Shown here: positions 1 through 6,277 of the stretch, piece by piece
How the letters are laid out: every line of letters begins with the position of its first letter
Position numbering within the stretch: position 1 is the first letter of the stretch
NCBI GenBank assembly: GCA_937996585.1
Contig: CALKUW010000074.1
Location: forward strand, 1-8,199
Direction of reading: 5' to 3'
Length of the DNA stretch: 8,199 nt
Source: an uncultured Flavobacteriales bacterium
Lineage (GTDB): Bacteria; Bacteroidota; Bacteroidia; Flavobacteriales_D; Sanyastnellaceae
Made by a program: the position numbers and the translations under genes
The notes under the pieces: model-generated
Told to the model about the DNA's origin: nothing
The model's input: only the letters and a program-made list of their open reading frames with translations
The model's database searches: none

Positions 1-184
1 GTCTTACAGCTTGTCGGCAAGGGACTACATCCGGTAGGATTGGGGGTCTTACAATGGGGGCGGAAGTATCGCCCTACGTTTGAAATGTCAACGGCACGCA
101 TTCAAGCCGTTGGTGCCACGAGGCAAGCGTGGCAGGCAAGCAATTTGGTTAAGTGAAGCGCCCTGGAAACGTCCGGGGCGCTTT
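1..184 (+). repeat. Tandem element, copy 1 (left end outside window)
   Basis: This is the first of two copies of one element with a 218-bp period; aligning by eye with a fixed 218-bp offset needs no gaps. Positions 1-74 match 219-292 at 59 of 74 bases. Positions 75-184 match 293-402 at 109 of 110 bases, the only change being G155 versus A373. Homology is still visible at base 1, so the copy probably starts upstream of the window. No transposase, terminal inverted repeats or target duplication are visible, so I do not call it an insertion sequence. The strongly conserved part holds a promoter-like box, two hairpins and a terminator, annotated separately. Confidence 0.9.
75..82 (+). promoter_or_regulatory. 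Putative Bacteroidota -7 box, copy 1
   Basis: TACGTTTG matches the published Bacteroidota -7 consensus TAnnTTTG exactly. The usual -33 TTG is not at the right distance. A TTACA at 49-53, 21 bp upstream and conserved in both copies, is the best candidate for the upstream element. The box is the first sequence of the near-perfectly conserved block, which supports a real function. The expected start of transcription would be around 86-88. Confidence 0.45.
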
Positions 185-190
185 CCTTTT
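86..190 (+). ncRNA. Candidate small structured RNA, copy 1
   Basis: The predicted transcript is about 100 nt, running from just after the TACGTTTG box to the terminator. Three hairpins are visible. The first is a 7-bp stem CAACGGC (89-95) with GCCGTTG (106-112). The second is a 7-bp stem TGCCACG (114-120) with CGTGGCA (128-134) and a 7-nt loop. The third is the terminator stem at 156-183. The single-stranded linker 135-155 contains a second GGCAAGC, also present in and just after the loop of hairpin 2. I do not recognise the family. A 23-codon reading frame (ATG 85-87, stop 154-156) runs through the same sequence, so a small mRNA is the alternative. Promoter, stems and terminator are seen; transcription is inferred. 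Confidence 0.4.
156..190 (+). terminator. Intrinsic terminator, copy 1
   Basis: A 12-bp stem has arms at 156-167 and 172-183, one G-T wobble and an AACG tetraloop. It is followed by an interrupted T tract (TTTCCTTTT). It closes the first candidate small RNA. Confidence 0.7.
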
Positions 191-292
191 ATGCCCGTTT
201 CGCCCCGATCATCTCCTTGTCCGACACGCTGTCGGCGAGGGACTACAACCGGTTGGATTGGAGGTCTTACAGCGGGGGCGGAAGTGTCGGGG

Positions 293-300
293 TACGTTTG
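293..300 (+). promoter_or_regulatory. Putative Bacteroidota -7 box, copy 2
   Basis: The same TACGTTTG box recurs in the second copy, with TTACA at 267-271, again 21 bp upstream. The three bases just before it differ (GGG here, CCC in copy 1) while the box itself is unchanged. Transcription would start near 304-306. Confidence 0.45.
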
Positions 301-303
301 AAA

Positions 304-404
304 TGTCAACGGCACGCATTCAAGCCGTTGGTGCCACGAGGCAAGCGTGGCAGGCAAGCAATTTGGTTAAGTAAAGCGCCCTGGAAACGTCCGGGGCGCT
401 TTTT
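304..404 (+). ncRNA. Candidate small structured RNA, copy 2
   Basis: This is the second copy of the candidate RNA, with identical hairpins at 307-313/324-330 and 332-338/346-352 and the terminator at 374-401. The only internal difference from copy 1 is A373 for G155. It adds an A-U pair at the foot of the terminator stem and changes the stop of the overlapping 23-codon frame from TGA to TAA. The terminator T-run is better here, so this copy may end more cleanly. Confidence 0.4.
373..404 (+). terminator. Intrinsic terminator, copy 2, possibly bidirectional
   Basis: The stem has arms at 374-385 and 390-401 with an AACG loop, plus an extra A373-T402 pair, and runs straight into TTTTT at 400-404. 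It lies 27 bp beyond the stop of the convergent mce gene. Because the arms are near-palindromic and A-rich on the other side, it may also stop transcription of the minus-strand operon, though the minus-strand T run is short. Confidence 0.75.
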
Positions 405-431
405 CATTGGTGCACCCTGGCCCGGCTTGGA

Positions 432-839
432 TCAGCCCTGCGGGGCCGCCTCAGCGCACAATTCGACGAGCACTTTGCCCGTATCGCCTGGGTGGAGGAA
501 GGCGATGCGCTTGCCATCGGCCCCTTTCTTGGGCTCGACGACGACTCGGTAGCCGAGTCCGCGCAGCCGATCCAGCTCGCTTTCGAGGTCGTCTACCAGA
601 AAGGCGATGTGGTGCAACCCCGGTCCCCGCTTTTCGAGGTGGCGGGCGATGGCGCTGTCCGGTGAGGTCGGCACGAGCAGTTCCACCTTGGATTCACCCG
701 CCTGGAAAAAAGAGGTCAGGACTGCTTCGCCCAGCACCTCCTCGCGCTTGTAGGAGGGACTGCCCAGGACGTCCCCGAAGATGCGTTCGGCGGTCTCCAG
801 GTCTTCGACGGCGATGCCGATGTGCTCCAGTTTCTTCAT
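432..839 (-). CDS. mce: Methylmalonyl-CoA epimerase
   Basis: This 135-aa protein of the vicinal-oxygen-chelate (glyoxalase) superfamily interconverts the two epimers of methylmalonyl-CoA, linking propionyl-CoA carboxylation to the mutase that makes succinyl-CoA in the cytoplasm. The length is typical. The two beta-alpha-beta-beta-beta modules start at LEHIGIAV (His6) and GLHHIAFLV (His77), and the C-terminal strand carries Glu126 (KVLVEL). These three align with the family's metal-binding His, His and Glu. The VELLVP strand (residues 52-57) is also typical. The ATG overlaps the kmo stop as ATGA, so translation is probably coupled and this is the last gene of the minus-strand operon. A gamma-lyase product from the upstream PLP enzyme could feed propionyl-CoA to this step, which is inference. 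Confidence 0.88.
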   Translation of the reverse strand: MKKLEHIGIAVEDLETAERIFGDVLGSPSYKREEVLGEAVLTSFFQAGESKVELLVPTSPDSAIARHLEKRGPGLHHIAFLVDDLESELDRLRGLGYRVVVEPKKGADGKRIAFLHPGDTGKVLVELCAEAAPQG

Positions 840-2239
840 GCGGTGGTGAGGGGCATGCGTTCTGCGGCCAACCGAAGGGCGTGTGCAGCGACTTCATCGC
901 TGTCCCAGCAGTCGGCGATGTCGGGCCGGTCCATGACTTCTTCCATGATGCCGTCCTGTATGCGGCCGAGGGCCATGGCCTCGCTGTAGGGCATGTGGGT
1001 GAAGGTGACCATGGAATAGAGTGGCGTCCACTTGTCAGGGTGCAGGTCGGTCAGCCGGCGTTCGATCCGCTTCCGGAGAAGGAACTTCGGATCTCCGGTG
1101 CTGTCGCGCATTTCGATGAAATTCCGCAAGGCCAGGTCGCCGATGGCGTCGCCATTGGGTTTGCGCTCGGCGCTGAAGTCGCCCAGAAGTTCCGGCCACT
1201 CCCTTTCGGACGGCGCGCCCCCGTGGGCATCGAGCATGTCGGCAAGCACCCGCACGTCTTCAAATCCGCTGTTCATGCCTTGCCCGTAGAACGGCACGAT
1301 GGCATGGGCCGCGTCGCCGAGCAGCACCACACGGTCACCGTGGTTCCACGGATTGCAGCGGGTCATGACCAGCGATGAGGTGGGATTCTCCGCCCATTCG
1401 GCGTCGAAGTCGGGGAGGTGCTGGAGCACGTCGGGGAAATGCACCTCGAAATAGCGGCGGGCTGCGGCTGCATCGGGGATGTCCGCAAAGCTGTCCGCCC
1501 CTTCGTAGGGGGCGAACAGGGTGCAGGTGAAGGTGCGGTCCGGATTGGGCAGGGCCATCAGCATGAAATGGCCCCGGGGCCAGATGTGCAGCGCTTCGGG
1601 GTCGATGGCGAATGCCCCATCGGCCGTGGGGGGCATGGCGACCTCCTTGTATCCGTGCGCGAGATAGGATTGGCTGAAATCGAAGCGATCCGTGCGCATC
1701 ATGCGCCCCCGCACCGCGCTGAAGGCACCGTCCGTTCCGAAGACGCGGTCGTGCTGCTGGCGGCTCCCATCGGCGAACTGGAGTTCGACGGCACCCTCCA
1801 CCTCATCGAAATCATGAAGCGGGTGATCAAACCGGACCTCCACCTGTCCAGTCGCTTCGGCCTCCTCCAGCAGGATGCGGTTCAACGGTCCTCGGGCCAC
1901 TGAATAGATGCACTCGTCGTTGCCGAACCGACCGCGTCCCGGTAGGCCGTATGGCTGGTAGGTGAGCTCCCCCGCGAGGGCGTGCATGCAGCGCGCCTTG
2001 ACCGGCAGGGCAATGCGCTTGACGGCCTCAAGCGCCCCCGCCATTTCCAGGGCGCGCCAACCGCGCTCGCTCAAGGCGAGGTTGATGGAACGACCGGAGG
2101 CATCGCCGACTTTTCTCGGGTCGGACCGGCGTTCGTAGACGGTGACGTGGTGCCCCCGGCGCGCCAGGGACAACGCGAGCAGGCTGCCGACCAGGCCGGC
2201 ACCGACAATGGCGAGGTTCGATTCGCCGTTCGCGCTCAT
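836..2239 (-). CDS. kmo: Kynurenine 3-monooxygenase
   Basis: This 467-aa FAD monooxygenase would hydroxylate L-kynurenine to 3-hydroxykynurenine with NADPH and O2, in tryptophan breakdown or the kynurenine route to NAD. The N-terminal Rossmann motif GAGLVG is at 13-18, with a charged ERR at 36-38 after the second strand. GRSINLALSERG (49-60) is a hallmark of the Kmo family. The DG motif lies in GTDGAFSAVR (168-177). HIWPRG (218-223) and ALPNPDRTFTCTLFAP (229-244) follow. The GD motif is in LLGDAAHAIVPFYGQGMNSG (306-325). The length suits bacterial Kmo and the frame is intact. No other kynurenine-pathway gene is visible here. Both ends use ATGA overlaps, with the PLP enzyme upstream and mce downstream, fixing both start and stop. 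Confidence 0.93.
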   Translation of the reverse strand: MSANGESNLAIVGAGLVGSLLALSLARRGHHVTVYERRSDPRKVGDASGRSINLALSERGWRALEMAGALEAVKRIALPVKARCMHALAGELTYQPYGLPGRGRFGNDECIYSVARGPLNRILLEEAEATGQVEVRFDHPLHDFDEVEGAVELQFADGSRQQHDRVFGTDGAFSAVRGRMMRTDRFDFSQSYLAHGYKEVAMPPTADGAFAIDPEALHIWPRGHFMLMALPNPDRTFTCTLFAPYEGADSFADIPDAAAARRYFEVHFPDVLQHLPDFDAEWAENPTSSLVMTRCNPWNHGDRVVLLGDAAHAIVPFYGQGMNSGFEDVRVLADMLDAHGGAPSEREWPELLGDFSAERKPNGDAIGDLALRNFIEMRDSTGDPKFLLRKRIERRLTDLHPDKWTPLYSMVTFTHMPYSEAMALGRIQDGIMEEVMDRPDIADCWDSDEVAAHALRLAAERMPLTTA

Positions 2240-3399
2240 GCGTCGAGGGCCTGTGCGAGGTCGGCGATGAGGTCCTCGGCATCCTCGATGCCGCAGCTGA
2301 TGCGGATGAGGCTGTCATTGATCCCAAGCGCAGCGCGTTGTTCGGCCGGAACTGAGGCGTGCGTCATCAGGGCGGGGTGCTCGATGAGGCTCTCCACGCC
2401 ACCGAGGGATTCTGCCAGGGCGAATACCTGCGTCGATTCGCACACCTTCCGCGAGGCCGCGAGGCTGTCATCCTGCAGGGTGAAGCTGATCATGCCGCCG
2501 AAATCGCGCATCTGGCGCGCGGCGACGGCGTGGTTGGGAAAGTCCGCGAAGCCGGGCCAGTAGACGCGGTCCACCTTGGGGTGGGCGTTCAGCCATTCGG
2601 CCACTGCCCTTCCGTTGGCGCAGTGCTGCCGTACCCGGATGCCCAGCGTTTTGATCCCGCGCAGGACAAGGAAGCAGTCCATGGGACCGGGAATGGCACC
2701 GACGTTGTTCTGCAGGGTGCGCAGGGCGGCATCCGTTTCGGCGTCCTTGCACATGAGGGCGCCCATGACGACGTCTGAGTGTCCGCCGAGGTACTTGGTC
2801 ACGCTGTGCATGACGATGTCCGCGCCTTCGGCAAGGGGGCGCTGCAGGGCCGGTGTCGCAAAAGTGTTGTCCACGGCCAGTTTCGCCGGATGGTCCTTGA
2901 GCAGGTCGGCGATGGCGGCGATGTCGCTGATGCGGAGCAGCGGATTGGTGGGGGTCTCGAGCCAGACCAGGCGTGTTCGGTCGTTCAGCGCGCTCGCCAC
3001 GTTGGCTGGGTCCTGCGTGTCCACGAAGTGGAAGTGGATGCCGAGCGGCGCATAATGCGTGGTGAACAAGCGGCGCGTGCCACCGTAGAGGTCGTCGCCC
3101 GCGATCACTTCATCGCCGGGCTTGAGCGTCATGAGCACCGCGTCCACCGCCGCGAGGCCACTGGCGAAGGCGAGGCCGTGCTGTGCACCCTCGAGGGCCG
3201 CGAAGGCCGCTTCGAGCGCGTCCCGCGTGGGGTTGGAGGAACGGCTGTATTCGTAGCCCTTGTGCTGGCCGATGCCCTCCTGGACGTAGGTGGAGGTGAG
3301 GTAGACGGGGGTCATGATGGCCCCGGTGCTGGGATCCGGTTCTACTCCCGCATGTACGGAGAGCGTACTGAAACCGCGCTCCTTGTTTTCATTGAACAT
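2236..3399 (-). CDS. Trans-sulfuration PLP enzyme (cystathionine gamma-synthase/lyase family)
   Basis: This 387-aa fold-type I PLP enzyme belongs to the Cys/Met metabolism family. The Schiff-base lysine is Lys202 in HSVTKYLGGHSD. Asp177 (VDNTFATP), which holds the pyridine nitrogen, and the phosphate-contacting YSRSSNPTR segment (51-59) are present. GLAFASGLAA (75-84) and the carboxylate-binding Arg366 (LIRIS) are also in place. The length is typical. The family includes cystathionine gamma-synthase (metB), gamma-lyase and related enzymes, and sequence alone does not separate them reliably. The SLGGVESLIEHPA segment (331-343) is found in both. The start is 27 bp after the upstream gene and has no obvious Shine-Dalgarno. 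Its downstream neighbours kmo and mce fit amino-acid catabolism, which mildly favours the lyase. Confidence 0.9.
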   Translation of the reverse strand: MFNENKERGFSTLSVHAGVEPDPSTGAIMTPVYLTSTYVQEGIGQHKGYEYSRSSNPTRDALEAAFAALEGAQHGLAFASGLAAVDAVLMTLKPGDEVIAGDDLYGGTRRLFTTHYAPLGIHFHFVDTQDPANVASALNDRTRLVWLETPTNPLLRISDIAAIADLLKDHPAKLAVDNTFATPALQRPLAEGADIVMHSVTKYLGGHSDVVMGALMCKDAETDAALRTLQNNVGAIPGPMDCFLVLRGIKTLGIRVRQHCANGRAVAEWLNAHPKVDRVYWPGFADFPNHAVAARQMRDFGGMISFTLQDDSLAASRKVCESTQVFALAESLGGVESLIEHPALMTHASVPAEQRAALGINDSLIRISCGIEDAEDLIADLAQALDA

Positions 3400-3426
3400 G
3401 CGGCAAAGGTCGGAACTACGTTCCTA

Positions 3427-4470
3427 TCAATCGCGACCTGTGCGCCTCAACCAGCCGGGAATGACCAACACCCCGATGAGGAGATAAATGAAATGCGTCG
3501 CCATGCGCCAGATCAGCATGGTGACCGCCGGGGCAATGGGCGAGGACGCCAGGTCGAACCAGGGGCCGAAGAAGACCCCCAGCAGCCATTCCGCCACGCC
3601 GCTCGATCCCGGTGTCGGGCTGATGAGGAGGTAGACCCACATGATGAGTTGGCGCGCCACGATGGTCATGGGCTCCAGGCTCGACCAAGGGGCGACGATC
3701 ATGGCCATCACCGCCACCAGGGAAAGGAAGCGGGCACTCCAACTGGCGATGGTGGCCAGGCTGGCGCCCACCCAATAGCGGCCCGGAAGGGCCTTCATCG
3801 CATCCGAGCTGGTCCGCAGGTCCCCGGCAAACCCATGAATGGCAGGGCGCCACCGACGGAGCCACCGCCATTCGCCCACCCACAGCAGGATGCGCCGGGT
3901 AGCATCGGGGGCGAGGAACAGGCCGAACCCGATGATGGCCGACAGCGCCACCAAGAGCCCCCAACTCGTCCAGAAAATCCCCCAGCCGATGACGGAATCG
4001 AAGTCAGCCGGAGCGGCTTCACTGCCCAGGGCGAACAGGAGCACGGGCACGGCCGCCACATAGAGCAGCTCATCGAGCAAGGCGGTCGAAAATACCAGCG
4101 CCGTGCTGCGTCCTGGGGACATTCCCTGGCGGTGAAGTCCCCAGATGGCCACGGCACCTCCACCGACGATGCCCGGCGTGATGGCCGAGGCGAATTCCCA
4201 CAGGACCGTCGTCTCTATGGCCTGGCGCCAGCTGAGGGTCCCTCCCGACAGCCACCGCAGCCGCAGCACGTAGCCGAAATCGCGCGTGAAGACCAGGGCC
4301 GCGAGCAGCAGGAGCATGACGGGCCACCCCTGCAACGTCACGGCGCCTTCGATGGCCGACCAGCCCCCGTTTTCATCCACGGTCTGCCACAGCAGCACTC
4401 CGACGACGGAAAGGCCGATGGTCAGCGGCAGGAGGGCCCGCAGCAGTCGGGGGGGCTGTCGTTCCTTCAT
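3427..4470 (-). CDS. Lysylphosphatidylglycerol synthase TM-domain (UPF0104-like) membrane protein
   Basis: This 347-aa polytopic inner-membrane protein has hydrophobic segments at roughly 11-28, 50-66, 95-112, 126-147, 160-186, 236-260, 272-286 and 312-338. The diagnostic segment PTPGSSGVAEW (285-295) matches the P-x-PGG-x-G-x-x-E pattern of the flippase-like domain shared with MprF and AglD relatives. No cytoplasmic aminoacyl-transfer domain is attached, so a lipid-related transport or envelope role is likely but the substrate is unknown. I chose the ATG at 4468-4470 because it forms an ATGA overlap with the radical SAM stop, like other junctions here. A weak GAGG lies shortly upstream. An in-frame ATG 36 bp further upstream would add 12 residues not expected for the family. 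Confidence 0.82.
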   Translation of the reverse strand: MKERQPPRLLRALLPLTIGLSVVGVLLWQTVDENGGWSAIEGAVTLQGWPVMLLLLAALVFTRDFGYVLRLRWLSGGTLSWRQAIETTVLWEFASAITPGIVGGGAVAIWGLHRQGMSPGRSTALVFSTALLDELLYVAAVPVLLFALGSEAAPADFDSVIGWGIFWTSWGLLVALSAIIGFGLFLAPDATRRILLWVGEWRWLRRWRPAIHGFAGDLRTSSDAMKALPGRYWVGASLATIASWSARFLSLVAVMAMIVAPWSSLEPMTIVARQLIMWVYLLISPTPGSSGVAEWLLGVFFGPWFDLASSPIAPAVTMLIWRMATHFIYLLIGVLVIPGWLRRTGRD

Positions 4471-5615
4471 GCCCAGACCTCGGTGCCCTCCGTGCAATTG
4501 CGGCACATCTCGATGCCGCTGCGGTCGGAGAAGACCGCCTCCCTGAACCGGTGATAGGCCGCACCGGACCAGATCTCACGGAATCCCGCACCATCGGCGG
4601 CCTGCCCCATGTCGTGCGCGGCGTCCTTGTCGAAACAGCACGGCACGACCCGACCATCCCAGGTGACCACCGCCCCCTGCCACATCCGCCAGCACCGGTC
4701 GTGCATGGGATTGCGCAGGGTCCAACGGCCGGAAGGGTCGCGGTCGTACCGGCGCAAACGGGGGTCGCCCGTCAGCAGGGGATGGCCGTCATGGGGGTCG
4801 TCGATCTGGGCGGTCTTGACCACGAATTCATCCACCCCCCATTGGCTGGCCATAGCGCGCATCCGAGGAAGCTGGTGTTCATTGGGCCCCACCACGAGGA
4901 ACTGCCATACGATGTGGGGGTGACGTGCCCCGGCCCTGCGGCGGGCTTCGAGGACATAACGCGTGGAGTCCAGCACCTTCTCAAGATTGCCGCCCACCCG
5001 ATAGGAGGCGTATGCTTCCTGGTCCGCCCCGTCGATGGAAATGATGAGCCGGTCGATGCCACTCGCCACGATCCTGTCTGCCCGTTCGGGCGTGATGTGG
5101 TGGGCATTCGTGGACGTGCTCACGTAGAGCCCTTCCCGCTTGCCGATCGCCACGAGGTCGTCCATGCCCTGGTGCAGGTAAGGCTCCCCTTGGAAATAGA
5201 GGTTGAGGTAAACCAGGTCGCGGGCCAATCCTTCCGGTCCGCTGAGCAGGGCGGCGAGCCGGTTCGGGTCCAGCATGCCGGTGGGACGGGTGAAGGAACG
5301 GAGCCCGCTGGGGCATTCGGGGCAGCGGAGGTTGCAGGCCGTGGTCGGCTCCACACTCAGGCTCATCGGCCAGGCGTTTAGGAAAGGAAAGGGTGAAGTG
5401 CCCGCACTCCGCTCGGACCAATGGCGCGCCTTGCGGAATGCCCGTGCGAGTTTGAGGGCATTGCGGAGGCGCTGACCATCGAGCGGCGCCAATCGGGCCG
5501 ACCTGTCCCTCCAGACTGCCCAACGCCGCGAAAGCGGGGATCGCGCTTTCGATGCGGCGCTGTTCGGTGGGAGTGCGGAGGTCACTTCGGCAAGGTACCC
5601 AAGCAGAGCCGGCAT
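4467..5615 (-). CDS. Radical SAM / SPASM domain protein
   Basis: This 382-aa enzyme has the radical SAM cluster motif C-x3-C-x2-C at Cys94, Cys98 and Cys101 (TTACNLRCPEC), followed by a GEP motif (143-145) and ISIDGA (192-197) in the barrel. The SPASM region for auxiliary clusters has Cys308, Cys326-Cys327 (VPCCFDKD), Cys371 and Cys374 (CRNCTEG). The protein ends in EVWA. I recall close homologues across Bacteroidota as an uncharacterised SPASM protein, and the substrate is unknown. The start is uncertain. Residues 1-41 look low in conservation, and GTG at 5583-5585 or TTG at 5490-5492 would give shorter proteins and more room for a promoter facing the divergent gene. It is the first gene of the minus-strand operon and overlaps the next by ATGA. 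Confidence 0.85.
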   Translation of the reverse strand: MPALLGYLAEVTSALPPNSAASKARSPLSRRWAVWRDRSARLAPLDGQRLRNALKLARAFRKARHWSERSAGTSPFPFLNAWPMSLSVEPTTACNLRCPECPSGLRSFTRPTGMLDPNRLAALLSGPEGLARDLVYLNLYFQGEPYLHQGMDDLVAIGKREGLYVSTSTNAHHITPERADRIVASGIDRLIISIDGADQEAYASYRVGGNLEKVLDSTRYVLEARRRAGARHPHIVWQFLVVGPNEHQLPRMRAMASQWGVDEFVVKTAQIDDPHDGHPLLTGDPRLRRYDRDPSGRWTLRNPMHDRCWRMWQGAVVTWDGRVVPCCFDKDAAHDMGQAADGAGFREIWSGAAYHRFREAVFSDRSGIEMCRNCTEGTEVWA

Positions 5616-5656
5616 GCAGGGTTCGAGCGCGTGGCCGGGGCATTAAATTCGCCACC
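5616..5656. promoter_or_regulatory. Divergent intergenic region
   Basis: These 41 bp separate two divergent operons if the longest radical SAM start is right. The only AT-rich patch is at 5642-5649. TAAATTCG at 5644-5651 is a near match to TAnnTTTG on the plus strand, but it sits only 5 bp before the GTG and no TTG is seen at -33, so it would imply an almost leaderless transcript. A promoter for the minus operon may lie within the annotated 5' end of that gene. Confidence 0.25.
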
Positions 5657-6277
5657 GTGATCCTGATCGACGACACCCTCATTTCGACCGAGCTCTTCGA
5701 CAGGAAATTCTGTTGTGACCTCAAGGCCTGCAAGGGCGCGTGCTGCGTCGAGGGCGAGAGCGGGGCACCCCTGACCAAAGAGGAGCTCGCCGAGGTCGAG
5801 CAGGCTTTTCCCATCATCCGCGACCGGCTCAAGGCCGACAGCCTGGCGGTCATCGAGCGGGAAGGCCTGCACGTGGTGGACGCCGATGGCGACCACGTCA
5901 CCCCCATCGTCGAGGGCAAGGAGTGCGTGTACGCCACTTTCGACGCGGACGGCACGGCCAAGTGCGCCTTCGAGCAGGCCCACCTGGCGGGTGAATTGGC
6001 ATGGCGGAAGCCCATCAGCTGCCACCTGTATCCCGTTCGCCTCACCCAGCTGAAGGACCTGGTCGCCGTGAATTACCACCGCTGGCCCATCTGCGAATCG
6101 GCCATCACTTGCGGAGCGGGATTGGACCTGAGCGTCTTGCGTTTCTGCAAGGATGCGCTCATCCGCCGCTTCGGGGAGGCCTGGTACGAGGAGGCCTGCA
6201 AGGCGGAAATGGAGTGGAAGCAAGCCATGGCCGAACGAGGGAACCGCACGTCAGAAGGTCAAGCCGAGGGAGAATGA
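5657..6277 (+). CDS. DUF3109 family Cys-rich protein
   Basis: This is a 206-aa protein of unknown function in a family I recall as widespread in Bacteroidota. The N-terminus reads IDDTLIS followed by a Cys cluster (Cys19, Cys20, Cys25, Cys29, Cys30, in CCDLKACKGACC), typical of the family. Further Cys occur in KECVY, AKCAF, ISCHLYPVR, WPICESAITCG and RFCKD. The spacing suggests metal or Fe-S binding, which is inference. I use the GTG at 5657 because homologues begin just before IDDT and no ATG lies there. The ATG at 5552 would add 35 residues read antisense to the neighbouring gene. The lysine/glutamate-rich tail ends with an ATGA overlap to the OmpA-family gene, so the two are probably co-translated. 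Confidence 0.85.
   Translation: MILIDDTLISTELFDRKFCCDLKACKGACCVEGESGAPLTKEELAEVEQAFPIIRDRLKADSLAVIEREGLHVVDADGDHVTPIVEGKECVYATFDADGTAKCAFEQAHLAGELAWRKPISCHLYPVRLTQLKDLVAVNYHRWPICESAITCGAGLDLSVLRFCKDALIRRFGEAWYEEACKAEMEWKQAMAERGNRTSEGQAEGE

Larger units (their letters stand above)
219..404 (+). repeat. Tandem element, copy 2
   Basis: This is the second copy of the 218-bp-period element. Similarity starts near 219 and ends at the T-run after the terminator at 404. The 34 bases between the copies (185-218) are unrelated to what follows copy 2. The copy begins with a perfect small hairpin (CCGACA at 221-226 and TGTCGG at 230-235) that is partly degraded in copy 1. A palindrome, CAACCGGTTG at 246-255, is also weaker in copy 1. 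Copy 2 therefore looks like the structurally more intact version. Confidence 0.9.

Noticed and set aside
219..404. tRNA gene, integron attC site or CRISPR repeat
   Set aside because: No cloverleaf or TTCGANNC T-loop was found. The inverted arms do not fit the GTTRRRY/RYYYAAC attC core sites. There are only two copies, far too long for CRISPR repeats.
1..404. Insertion sequence
   Set aside because: No transposase frame, terminal inverted repeats or target-site duplication are visible. A remnant cannot be excluded since copy 1 continues upstream of the window.
407..1378. 323-codon plus-strand open frame
   Set aside because: It is antisense to mce and kmo, which are certain. No domain is visible and the Arg/Pro-rich start is typical of noncoding GC-rich sequence.
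4468..4506. Upstream ATG start for the membrane protein
   Set aside because: It would add 12 mostly polar residues inside the radical SAM coding sequence. The downstream ATG forms the same ATGA overlap as the other junctions.
2779..4554. 591-codon plus-strand open frame
   Set aside because: It lies antisense to the PLP enzyme and the membrane protein, both of which have clear family motifs. Its composition (many His, Gln, Arg, Gly) is typical of a GC-rich shadow frame, with no recognisable domain.
5552..5656. ATG-initiated N-terminal extension of the DUF3109 protein
   Set aside because: The extra 35 residues are Arg-rich, antisense to the neighbouring gene, and precede the usual family start at the IDDT motif.
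4981..6045. 354-codon minus-strand frame and another at 5582-6223
   Set aside because: Both overlap the radical SAM and DUF3109 genes in other frames or on the other strand. They lack any family motif.
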